From CAYUNA01 sp047629355 (lineage in GTDB: Bacteria > Bacteroidota > Bacteroidia > Chitinophagales > Saprospiraceae): a DNA stretch of 10,901 nt. Shown piece after piece: positions 1-6,889 of the stretch. The notes beneath the pieces are model-generated. The model was not told the origin of the DNA, did not search any database, and worked only from the letters and a program-made list of their open reading frames with translations. The stretch is from positions 1 through 10,901 of the forward strand of contig JBLHWU010000211.1 in assembly GCA_047629355.1 (NCBI GenBank), in the 5' to 3' direction. The position numbers and the translations under genes were made by a program. The first letter of the stretch is position 1. Every line of letters starts with the position of its first letter.

Positions 1-30
1 AATTGAGTTTTTTATAAAAACCCAATTTTT
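1..30 (+). terminator. Intrinsic terminator of a gene off the left edge
   Basis: Bases 1-12 pair with 16-27: eleven of twelve pairs form, A6/C22 is the one mismatch, and the loop is TAT. The 3' arm runs into five T (26-30) and then a C-rich stretch. This is the form of a rho-independent terminator for a plus-strand gene left of the window. The A/T symmetry of the arms means it could also act on the minus strand. The upstream gene is not visible. Confidence 0.6.
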
Positions 31-90
31 CTCTCCCCTAAAACCCCTTTGTTAATCAAAAACATGTGCAAATTTTTATTAAACTTAATT

Positions 91-124
91 ATCTCTAAAA
101 TCTGTTGAGTTTTCAGTTAGAGAT
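91..124 (+). promoter_or_regulatory. Hairpin over the possible TTG start of the acyltransferase
   Basis: ATCTCTAA (91-98) pairs perfectly with TTAGAGAT (117-124), leaving an 18-base loop that holds the 15-base repeat core. The alternative TTG start at 105 lies inside the loop. This favours GTG 132 as the start and makes the structure part of a 5' leader. Any regulatory role is inferred. Confidence 0.4.
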
Positions 125-131
125 TATAACT

Positions 132-1217
132 GTGAGTAATATAATACATTATTTGGATAGCATTAGAGGCATTGCGGCAATGATGGTAATGGTATTTCAC
201 TTTCTAAATTGGCGGTGGGTAGACACTACACAAGTAAAAGCCATAACTTTTATTTTCAATGGGTCAAACGCGGTATCTTTTTTCTTTGTCCTGAGTGGTT
301 TCGTGCTATCTTATCCGTACATTCATTTTGGTAGAAAAATCAAATATGGTAATTATTTAAAAAAGAGAATTCTATGTCTTTATCCTGCCTATATTTTTAA
401 TGTCCTCCTTCTTTTTCTTTATTTCAATAGGCATAATCTGAATAGACAAACATTTTATGACGCTTTCATATTGAATGAAGGCACTCGTATCTGAAATGAA
501 TTTGCAATGGTTTTTAATGTCCACACTTTGTATTTTCCTGGTTGGACTTTACGAATAGAAATGATTTATTCCTTATTAATTATTGGATTGATTCTGGTTG
601 TTACTAAATTAAGAAAAGCATGGCTAATCCCTATTTTAATAGGCTCATTCTTCATTGGAGAACCTCGAATACGAATGTGTATGACGCATTTTATTTTGGG
701 TATCCTATTTTGCATTTACTACCCAGCATTAATAAAAATTAACTTCCAAAAAACTGTGTTTTACAAATTTCGTTGGCTGATTTATAGCCTTATCTTTTTA
801 CTTTTTTCATTAAGAAACTTTAGGCTTGTACCACATTTAAAAGAGCTTTTTGACTATATGTGGTCTAAAAATATTTTTTGGGAACATTGGAGTGCAATAG
901 CGACTTTTCTTACTTTAGTCTTACTAGCAATGAACGAAAAAGTACAAAGAAAATTAGAAAACAAATACCTATTGTTTATCGGGAAAATCAGTCATTGCAT
1001 ATATTTAATTCATTGGTTGTTGGTACAAGTCATCGTTGAACGATGGGATTTGTGGATGCAATATATTCCGAATGACTATTTACGATTTGTCCTTCTATTT
1101 TCAATTTATATTGGCTTAGTTCTCCTTCTTGCCACATTTATGTATAAATATATTGAGGTACCGTTTATGAACCTGAGTAAAGGTAAAGGACTTTCTTTTA
1201 AGGAAAATGCTAAATAG
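132..1217 (+). pseudogene. Acyltransferase-3 family (OafA/YrhL-like) membrane protein, interrupted by an in-frame TGA
   Basis: Both parts lie in one frame: residues before the TGA at 492-494 and residues after it join without a shift, giving about 360-370 residues, the normal length for acyltransferase family 3. The N-terminal part has the family signature YLDSIRGIAAMMVMVFHF and FFVLSGFVLSYPYI. The second part has PGWTLRIEMIYS and, near the end, GKISHCIYLIHWLLVQV. All are typical of multi-pass inner-membrane enzymes that acylate surface polysaccharides or lipids, but the substrate cannot be told. No ATG opens the frame: GTG 132 starts just before the conserved motif, and TTG 105 is an alternative inside a hairpin. 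An ATG at 507 could restart translation after the stop, but a half protein of this fold is unlikely to work. The TGA may be a true nonsense mutation or a sequencing error. Every other gene here ends in TAA and uses TGG for Trp, so TGA is not read as sense. The gene is AT-richer than those to its right. Confidence 0.85.
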
Positions 1218-1236
1218 GTGCCTCCAAGTAATGGAC

Positions 1237-1270
1237 GTTTTTAGATAGGCTCGTTTTCTGTCTAAGAAAC
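1237..1270 (+). terminator. Hairpin after the acyltransferase, possible terminator
   Basis: GTTTTTAGATA (1237-1247) pairs with TGTCTAAGAAAC (1259-1270) with one bulge and one G-U pair. It starts 19 bases after the acyltransferase stop. There is no clean T run behind it, so it may be only a 3' end-stabilising structure. Confidence 0.3.
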
Positions 1271-1404
1271 TTAAAAAATCATTCGATTAAACTGAAAACT
1301 CAACGAATTTTAAACATGACTACTTAGTAACGGTGGAAATAATAGTAACCGGTAACAAGAGATTGCTAAAAAATAAGAAGCAATAAAATTTCAAGGTTTT
1401 CGAG

Positions 1405-1458
1405 CTTCAAAAAACCCAGTATGCCCTGCTTGCAGGTTTTTGAAGGACATTTTTTTTT
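1405..1458 (+). terminator. Stem-loop with trailing T9 run, terminator-like
   Basis: CTTCAAAAAACC (1405-1416) pairs with GGTTTTTGAAG (1435-1445), eleven pairs with one bulged A. A T9 run follows at 1450-1458. A smaller alternative hairpin, CCTGC-TT-GCAGG, lies within the 3' half and runs directly into TTTTT. Either could end plus-strand transcription from the acyltransferase. Confidence 0.45.
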
Positions 1459-1795
1459 ACAAAACCATTTTATCCCTCCAACTCCCTTTGCTAAAATAAG
1501 AACAAACTTGTCTTTCAATCGATTTGTCAAAGAACTAATCTACTTAAAAACTCCCCTTAAATCATTTTCTGTATTCAGAAATTTGGAATTCCGACATTTT
1601 TGGTTCTTATTGCGGAAAAATAAATGGATTTTATTCAATTTATTTTATAAAACTATTGGAATAATTAGATTAATTTAGTGACTTCCGAACCAAACGCTAT
1701 CTAAACAATGAAGAAATAAGGATTAAGAAATTTTTCAGAATCACTATTCATTCATTGCTAACTTTCAAATACCTTAAATAAAAACCGCCTTTTAA

Positions 1796-2173
1796 ATGGA
1801 CAGAGTATCAATCAACTTAGAATTTATTTTCCGGGCTTCTCCCGCAATTTTATATCAATTCTTCACCACTCCAGCAGCCTTGATTCGCTGGTTTTGTGAT
1901 GATGTAGATATTAGCAAAAATACCTACTCCTTCTATTGGGACGGAGCAGAAGAAGTTGCAGAACTTATAGAAAATGTTGAAAATGAGCGACTTAGATTTG
2001 AGTTTGAAGACTATGAAGACGGCGAATATTTAGAATTTCGGATGAGCCGAAGTCCCGTTACTGGCGAAACAATCTTTGAAATTACAGATTACTGCGATGA
2101 TGACGAAGTAGCAGACCAAAAGCAACTTTGGGAGAATCAAATTGGTAAACTTCGTCAAGAAACAGGTGGATAA
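1796..2173 (+). CDS. START-like (SRPBCC/AHSA1-type) domain protein
   Basis: This 125-residue soluble protein is a single START-like fold of the small kind found across Bacteroidota. Visible landmarks are an N-terminal strand and helix (INLEFIFRASPAILYQFFTT, residues 6-25), RWFCDDV at 31-37, FYWDGAEEVAEL at 46-57, an acidic middle, ITDYCDDDE at 96-104, and a C-terminal helix containing LWENQIGKLR at 111-120. The layout and length match the family. Members have a hydrophobic cavity, but their ligand and cellular role are not established, so none is assigned. There is no signal peptide, so it should be cytoplasmic. The ATG at 1796 follows an A/T-rich leader without a Shine-Dalgarno site. It stands alone: 578 bases without a gene precede it, and a strong dyad lies before the next gene. 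Confidence 0.85.
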   Translation: MDRVSINLEFIFRASPAILYQFFTTPAALIRWFCDDVDISKNTYSFYWDGAEEVAELIENVENERLRFEFEDYEDGEYLEFRMSRSPVTGETIFEITDYCDDDEVADQKQLWENQIGKLRQETGG

Positions 2174-2324
2174 TAGCCAAACGGCCTCCTAGTTTTACAA
2201 TGAATAAGCTGTTGTGAAAACGCCCATATTGTTTTCAAACAGGTATCCATCTTGCATTCCTTTTTTTTAGCAATTTTCTCAGTGACGATGAAAGAACAAT
2301 ATCGTTTCCTAAAAATTTATGCCT

Positions 2325-2368
2325 GTTTTAAAAATGCAAAATAAGTCTTAGCTTTGCATTTTTAAAAC
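2325..2368. promoter_or_regulatory. 16-bp perfect dyad ahead of the CNNM gene
   Basis: Bases 2325-2340 (G then TTTTAAAAATGCAAA) pair perfectly with 2353-2368, leaving a 12-base loop. The structure ends 28 bases before the ATG at 2397. It could be an A/T-rich bidirectional terminator separating the START-like gene from the CNNM gene, or an operator, because a promoter-like box overlaps it. Confidence 0.55.
2349..2356 (+). promoter_or_regulatory. Candidate Bacteroidota -7 box (TAGCTTTG)
   Basis: TAGCTTTG fits the Bacteroidota -7 consensus TAnnTTTG exactly and lies 40 bases before the CNNM start codon. The matching -33 TTG is not clear; only TGTTTT at about 2324-2329 lies at a suitable distance. 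The box spans the loop and 3' arm of the dyad at 2325-2368. Confidence 0.35.
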
Positions 2369-2396
2369 CTATTTATTCCATATTTCAACAAAATAA

Positions 2397-3464
2397 ATGT
2401 ATTCACTGCTAATAATATTTTTTCTCATTTCTATCGTCTTTTCCTTTTTATGCTCCATCTGGGAGGCAGTTCTATTAAGTATTCCGCCGTCACAAGTGGA
2501 AATTAAATATCAGGAAGGAACGAATGTCGGTAATCTACTCAAAAAATTTAAGGATAAAATCGACCAACCCTTGGTTGCTATTTTGACGCTAAATACAATT
2601 GCGCATACAGCAGGTGCGATTGGTGTAGGGGCACAAGCGACAAAGATTTGGGCAGGAAATACACTCGTTACCGGTACAGTTGTTCCCGTGCTGATGACCT
2701 TGGCAATTTTGATTTTGTCAGAATTGATTCCTAAGACTTTGGGTGCTAATCATTACAAATCGCTAACTGGTTTTACCGTTAAATCTTTGAATATTGTCAT
2801 CACAATTCTTTATCCATTGGTCTGGTTGGGACAAATGATAACGAAGTCGATGAAGAAAGACAAAGGTAAGAGTGTTTTGAGTCGAACAGACTTTCAAGTA
2901 ATGACTTCGATTGGCACCAAACAGGGCGTTTTTAAAGAAAGTGAATCCAAAATCATTCAGAATTTACTCCGTTTTGAAACCATTCGTGCCAAAGATATTA
3001 TGACGCCACGGACGGTTGTTAAAGCGGTATCTGACGAGACGACGATTCAAGAATTTTTTAATGCAAATAAAAATCTTCGGTTTTCGAGAATTCCTATTTA
3101 TAAAGGTACTCGCGACCACATCAGCGGCTTCTTTTTGAAAGATGAACTGTTGATAAACATCATTAATAATAATGGAAATGCACCCATCAGTGATATTGCT
3201 CGGGAGATTCTTATTACCAGTGATACTGCACCGATTCCTGAATTGTTTAATAAACTCATGGAAAAACGGGAACATATCGCCCTTGTGGTCGGTGAATTTG
3301 GCGGCATGGCGGGTATTGTAACAATGGAAGATGTGATTGAAACTTTGCTTGGCTTAGAAATTATGGACGAATTGGATGGGACAGAAGATATGCAAGTATT
3401 GGCACGAAAAAACTGGGAAAAACGAGCAAAATCTCTTGGTATTTTGGAAAAAGATGGGGAATAA
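2397..3464 (+). CDS. CNNM (DUF21) and CBS-pair membrane protein, CorC/HlyC superfamily, without CorC C-terminal domain
   Basis: This 355-residue membrane protein belongs to the CNNM/CorC family, linked in other organisms to Mg2+ (or Co2+) transport and resistance. The CNNM domain covers about residues 1-150. Hydrophobic segments lie near 3-26, 58-80, 92-110 and 126-147, and the family motif SELIPKTLG is at 108-116. A linker leads to a pair of CBS domains at about 200-320: DIMTPRTVV at 200-208, SRIPIY at 230-235, and in the second domain EHIALVVGEFGG followed by a GIVTMEDVIETLLG segment (292-319). These normally bind adenine nucleotides and gate the membrane part. Two things differ from typical CorC proteins. 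The chain ends about 35 residues after the second CBS domain, so the CorC_HlyC domain is missing. Also, the usual VDEFGG reads VGEFGG (Gly299). The stop is only 76 bases before nth, so the two may be co-transcribed. The transported ion is not determined by the sequence. Confidence 0.88.
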   Translation: MYSLLIIFFLISIVFSFLCSIWEAVLLSIPPSQVEIKYQEGTNVGNLLKKFKDKIDQPLVAILTLNTIAHTAGAIGVGAQATKIWAGNTLVTGTVVPVLMTLAILILSELIPKTLGANHYKSLTGFTVKSLNIVITILYPLVWLGQMITKSMKKDKGKSVLSRTDFQVMTSIGTKQGVFKESESKIIQNLLRFETIRAKDIMTPRTVVKAVSDETTIQEFFNANKNLRFSRIPIYKGTRDHISGFFLKDELLINIINNNGNAPISDIAREILITSDTAPIPELFNKLMEKREHIALVVGEFGGMAGIVTMEDVIETLLGLEIMDELDGTEDMQVLARKNWEKRAKSLGILEKDGE

Positions 3465-3509
3465 AAAGAGAAGTCAGGGGTCAAAAGTCAGACCGCTGCG
3501 CTGTCAGAA

Positions 3510-3537
3510 AATCCGAAACGCGTAATCCGAAACTCGT
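3510..3537. repeat. Tandem 14-bp repeat ahead of nth
   Basis: AATCCGAAACGCGT (3510-3523) is followed directly by AATCCGAAACTCGT (3524-3537), 13 of 14 bases identical, ending three bases before the nth ATG. Just upstream, GTCA-containing words also recur (AAGTCAGG, GGTCAAAAGTCAGACC). This resembles short intergenic micro-repeats. It occupies the ribosome-binding region of nth. Confidence 0.7.
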
Positions 3538-3540
3538 AAA

Positions 3541-4179
3541 ATGACAAAAAAAGAAAAAGCACGCTTCGTACAAAATAAGTTGGAAGCACTCTATCCAACT
3601 ACCCCAATACCTCTCGACCATAGCGACCCATATACGTTGCTAATTGCTGTGCTGCTATCTGCACAATGTACCGACGTCCGTGTCAATCAAGTGACCCCAC
3701 ACCTTTGGGCACTCGCGGGTACGCCACAAGAAATGGTCAAGCAAGATGTGGAAGACATTAAAGCCATTATTCGTCCCTGTGGTTTATCGCCGCGAAAATC
3801 AAAGGCGATTCACCGACTTTCAGAGATTTTATTGGAAAAACATGATGGAGAAGTCCCGCAAAATTTCGAGGATTTAGAAGAATTGCCTGGGGTTGGACAT
3901 AAGACGGCTTCTGTCGTCATGGCACAAGCTTTTGGTGTTCCTGCTTTTGCTATTGATACACATATTCAGCGATTGGCTTATCGTTGGACACTGAGTACGG
4001 GGAAAAATGTGGAGAAGACCGAGAAGGATTTAAAACGATTGTTTCCGAAGGAATTGTGGAATAAGCTGCATTTGCAAATCATCTTTTTTGGGCGAGAATA
4101 TTGTCCAGCGAGAGGGCATGATGCGGCGGTTTGTCCGATTTGTAGTGTAATGGGAAGGAAGTCTTTAATTAAAAATTAA
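3541..4179 (+). CDS. nth: Endonuclease III (DNA glycosylase / AP lyase)
   Basis: This is a base-excision repair enzyme that removes oxidised pyrimidines and cuts abasic sites. The 212-residue length matches Nth. The family N-terminal motif LLIAVLLSAQCTDVRVNQV is at 33-51, and the helix-hairpin-helix LEELPGVGHKTASVV is at 112-126. The catalytic Lys is K121 and the catalytic Asp is D139 in AIDTHIQRLAYR. At the C-terminus the E. coli cluster ligands follow C-X6-C-X2-C-X5-C. Here the spacing is C188-X9-C198-X2-C201, and the fourth position is Lys207, so an intact [4Fe-4S] cluster is doubtful. The frame runs clean to TAA, with no sign of a frameshift. The ATG lies straight after a tandem repeat and 76 bases behind the CNNM gene, with which it may share a transcript. 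Transcription ends at the palindrome at 4167-4254. Confidence 0.93.
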   Translation: MTKKEKARFVQNKLEALYPTTPIPLDHSDPYTLLIAVLLSAQCTDVRVNQVTPHLWALAGTPQEMVKQDVEDIKAIIRPCGLSPRKSKAIHRLSEILLEKHDGEVPQNFEDLEELPGVGHKTASVVMAQAFGVPAFAIDTHIQRLAYRWTLSTGKNVEKTEKDLKRLFPKELWNKLHLQIIFFGREYCPARGHDAAVCPICSVMGRKSLIKN

Positions 4180-4254
4180 AAAGGTAGAATTAAAAATGGC
4201 TTGCCTCATCTCTGAAGCAAGCCATTTTTAATTCTACCTTCTTAGTTTTTAATT
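4167..4254. terminator. Long bidirectional terminator between convergent genes
   Basis: Bases 4181-4204 pair perfectly with 4217-4240 (24 bp, GC-rich top GGCTTGC/GCAAGCC, 12-base loop). Pairing extends outward to 4167 and 4254 with only two mismatches, 36 of 38 pairs. A/T tracts on both sides supply a U run for either strand. It fills the space between the nth stop (4179) and the stop of the OmpA-domain gene (4259), and overlaps the last codons of nth. Confidence 0.88.
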
Positions 4255-4258
4255 GAAT

Positions 4259-6826
4259 TTAGAACGGGCAATTGTCACACTCATCCACGCGTACTGTACT
4301 CTTCTCTGCTGGTTTCGACCATTCTTTCTCCGCAGGGTCAATGCAAGATAAACAACCAACTACTTTGAATTCTGTTCGTCGATTCATCTGGTGGTCAGCC
4401 TCACTACATGGAATGTAATTCGCACATTTATTCACATTTTGCTTCTCCCCATAGCCTCTTGGCACTAAACGGTCGTTAGAAACACCTTTATCCACCAACC
4501 AATTCACAACTGCTTCTGCACGCTGTTGCGACAAGCGCACGTTGTAGCGATTAGAACCACGCGCATCGGTGTGAGAACCAATTTCGATGATATAATCTGG
4601 ATTTTCTTCCATCATGTCATACAATTTCAGCAACTCATTTTCGGCATCATCCCGAATGTAAGATTCGTTGAAATCGTAGTAAATATGAACGAGGTAACCA
4701 ACAGTAATTGTGCCTGTTTGAATTTCTTCTACTGTTGTATAGGGACTTGTATTGAAAATACCTTTTCCTTCAATCAATTTCCCTTTTTCGAAAACAGTTT
4801 TATCTGGATATTGACCATCTGCGGGTAATCCTGTTTCCTTGTCCGTCCAAACACCTCCCGAAGCAATATTACTGTAAACGTATTCTGTTTCGTTCGGATT
4901 ATTTTCTTCAAATTCTTCGTCATCTTCGTTTTTATTATTGTAATAATTGCTACCTTTTCCACCCCTTATAACTGGTGGATTGTCTCCAGTCAAACTAATT
5001 TCAATCGGTTGCAAATGCAAATTCTCATTAAAACCCATTGACTCCGGCAGATCAATCGTACAAATCTCCTCCTTCTTATCCGACAAATACCCACCTTTCA
5101 CTGCTTTCAATTTATTGTAACAAACGTCTTCTTCCAAAACAAAAGCAAAACGTCCATTTGGTTCGGTATAAAAAGAATCTACTGCAATATCGTCTTTTTC
5201 CAAAGTAACCAATGCGCCTTCCAATGGCAAACCGTCACCATCATCGAAAACGGTACCTGCCAATTCAAATTTAGCTTGACGTTTCAATGGAATTTCTACC
5301 ATCACTTTTTCACCAAGGGTAATGCCTTTAGTGCAAGCCTCCTTCGCATTTTCATCGTAGTCGTCAAAGTTTGCCGTCAAATTACAGCATTGCCCCATTT
5401 TCATATCAAAACGAATCATTCCATTAGCATCTGTAGTCAACGTTTCACCTTTGCAATCCAATTGAACGGTCGCGCCTTCTATCGGCAATTTTGTCGTTTC
5501 ATCAATTACCAATACCTCGATTGGCGAAGCAATTTTTTTGAAACTATAGATATCATCACGCCCTACTCCACCTGCACGATCGGAAGAAAAGAAGCCACAA
5601 GTACCAGCTTCGTTGAATGTAATGCCAAAATCATCAGAGATATTATTGATTGGAAAACCTAAATTTTCAGGTGTGGTAAACACATCACCATCTCGTTTTT
5701 CTACATAAAATATATCCAAACCACCCAAGCCAATCAATCCGTCAGACGCAAAATAAATGCGTCCGTCGGGTCCAACTGCCGGGAAATATTCCCGTCCTTC
5801 GGTATTAACTTCAGGTCCCATATTCATAGCTGGCCCCCAATTGCTGCCTTCTTTATCGGAATAATAAAGGTCTAAGCCACCAAAACCACCTGGCATATCT
5901 GATGCAAAATACAAACGATTGCCGTCTGGTGTCAAAGCTGGGTGCGCGACATTATATTCGTCGCTATTAAACGGCAATTCTTTGAATTCGCCCATTTTAC
6001 CTTCCCCCAAATCTTTACCGTAGTAGATTTTTAATTTAACAATACCGTTGTCATCCGTACCTTTGTTACCGTCAAGGAAGTTATTTCGAGTGAAATAAAT
6101 GTCCTTACCTTTTTTACCAAATGCCACCGACGCATCGTTGAATTTGGTATTAATTTCGTTGTTCAATTTTTCAGGACGACCGAAAACGTAGTTGCCACAA
6201 GCCGTATCTGTTCTGCTACGATCGCGCACATCTATATAGTATAGTTCCAGAAATGGATTTCCTGTCCATGCATTTTCCCGAACGATAATCGGGTTACGGT
6301 CACGGTCAGAAGTAAACACGATGCCTCCTTTGTAAAAAGTAGGGCTAAAATCATCCATATCGGAGTTAAAGTCACAGTGGGTGATGGTAAAAATATCAGC
6401 ATTACGCGTCATCAATTCTTCTTCAAAATCACACGCTCGCAACAAGTGTTGTCCCCGCAAATCATCCGGACGAGCATCAACATATTGTTGATACCATTCT
6501 ACTGCCAATTCGCATTTTCCATTGCGCTGCAACATCATACCGTAGTACAATTTATGCTCTGCCTGCACTTCTGGCAGTTGCACAGCACGCTCATACCAAT
6601 CCTCTGCTTCAATCGGTGCATTGACTTTTCGGTAAGCTTCAGCGAGGTTGAAAATCGCTTCCGCATCCGTATTTTTTTCGTTGCCTAAAAATTGTTCGTA
6701 ATGGTCGATTGCATCCATGTAGGCGAGGTTTTCCATGTGCTTCCGTCCAAGTTTGATAGCGGATTTTTGTGCCACAACAGTGCCTGCAATTAGAGAAATG
6801 ATTATGAGTAGGAGAATATTTTTCAT
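4259..6826 (-). CDS. PorE-like multidomain protein: TPR, propeller, carboxypeptidase-regulatory and OmpA domains
   Basis: This is a periplasmic or outer-membrane-associated protein of 855 residues, numbered from the ATG at 6826, which opens a clean signal peptide (MKNILLLIIISLIAGTVVAQ). An ATG at 6862 would add twelve residues ahead of it and is less likely. In order: TPR-like helices (about 25-120); WD40/PD40 propeller strands (about 158-430, with LTPDGNRLYFASD, VGPDGRIYFASD and GLDIFYV repeats); two carboxypeptidase-regulatory-like beta domains (about 434-513 and 520-603); an acidic linker (about 621-649); and an OmpA C-terminal domain (about 712-823) with the peptidoglycan-binding residues Asp754 (HTDARGS) and Arg769 (LSQQRAEAV). 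This architecture matches PorE of the T9SS, which links the machinery to peptidoglycan. PorE is a lipoprotein, but no lipobox cysteine is seen here. The tail adds two CxxC motifs (825/828 and 850/853). It follows the PorP-family gene by 146 bases across a strong hairpin and is probably its partner. Confidence 0.9.
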   Translation of the reverse strand: MKNILLLIIISLIAGTVVAQKSAIKLGRKHMENLAYMDAIDHYEQFLGNEKNTDAEAIFNLAEAYRKVNAPIEAEDWYERAVQLPEVQAEHKLYYGMMLQRNGKCELAVEWYQQYVDARPDDLRGQHLLRACDFEEELMTRNADIFTITHCDFNSDMDDFSPTFYKGGIVFTSDRDRNPIIVRENAWTGNPFLELYYIDVRDRSRTDTACGNYVFGRPEKLNNEINTKFNDASVAFGKKGKDIYFTRNNFLDGNKGTDDNGIVKLKIYYGKDLGEGKMGEFKELPFNSDEYNVAHPALTPDGNRLYFASDMPGGFGGLDLYYSDKEGSNWGPAMNMGPEVNTEGREYFPAVGPDGRIYFASDGLIGLGGLDIFYVEKRDGDVFTTPENLGFPINNISDDFGITFNEAGTCGFFSSDRAGGVGRDDIYSFKKIASPIEVLVIDETTKLPIEGATVQLDCKGETLTTDANGMIRFDMKMGQCCNLTANFDDYDENAKEACTKGITLGEKVMVEIPLKRQAKFELAGTVFDDGDGLPLEGALVTLEKDDIAVDSFYTEPNGRFAFVLEEDVCYNKLKAVKGGYLSDKKEEICTIDLPESMGFNENLHLQPIEISLTGDNPPVIRGGKGSNYYNNKNEDDEEFEENNPNETEYVYSNIASGGVWTDKETGLPADGQYPDKTVFEKGKLIEGKGIFNTSPYTTVEEIQTGTITVGYLVHIYYDFNESYIRDDAENELLKLYDMMEENPDYIIEIGSHTDARGSNRYNVRLSQQRAEAVVNWLVDKGVSNDRLVPRGYGEKQNVNKCANYIPCSEADHQMNRRTEFKVVGCLSCIDPAEKEWSKPAEKSTVRVDECDNCPF

Positions 6827-6889
6827 GGGAAGTAACTCTTTAATTGGGAAAAAAAGATTCATTTTGTTCAGTTTTTGTCATTCAAATTA

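Larger units (their letters stand above)
96..1312. repeat. Inverted-repeat pair bracketing the acyltransferase
   Basis: The left arm (96-118) and the right arm (1290-1312) are reverse complements at 21 of 23 positions. They include a perfect 15-base core, GTTGAGTTTTCAGTT, at 104-118 with its complement at 1290-1304. The two mismatches are adjacent (102-103 against 1305-1306). The arms enclose only the acyltransferase gene and its short 3' flank, about 1.2 kb in total. I see no target-site duplication outside the arms and no transposase, so calling it a non-autonomous mobile unit is speculation; the repeat itself is directly visible. Confidence 0.75.
1218..1795. other. AT-rich gap without a credible gene
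   Basis: This 578-base gap holds the right arm of the inverted repeat (1290-1312), two hairpins (1237-1270 and 1405-1445), and otherwise AT-rich sequence. An 85-residue open frame at 1421-1678 begins inside the second hairpin. It consists mostly of Phe, Leu, Lys and Ile as expected from AT-rich filler, and I recognise no family in it. No tRNA, transposase remnant or CRISPR repeat is seen. The last part serves as the leader of the START-like gene at 1796. Confidence 0.5.

Noticed and set aside
31..55. Similarity between the C-rich words at 31-55 and about 1471-1494, as possible direct repeats flanking the acyltransferase unit
   Set aside because: Only about 16 of 23 bases agree and they lie well outside the inverted-repeat arms, so it is not convincing as a duplication.
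492..494. TGA as selenocysteine or a reassigned codon
   Set aside because: No SECIS-like structure is apparent just after it, acyltransferase-3 proteins are not selenoproteins, and tryptophan elsewhere is TGG.
1421..1678. Open frame of 85 residues in the gap before the START-like gene
   Set aside because: It begins inside a hairpin, is made of residues typical of AT-rich filler, matches no family I know and has no supporting context.
2964..3484. Antisense open frames across the CNNM gene
   Set aside because: These are shadows of a well-supported coding frame and have no family features.
6827..6862. Upstream ATG at 6862 as the start of the PorE-like protein
   Set aside because: It would put twelve extra residues before a complete signal peptide; the ATG at 6826 gives the usual short charged start.
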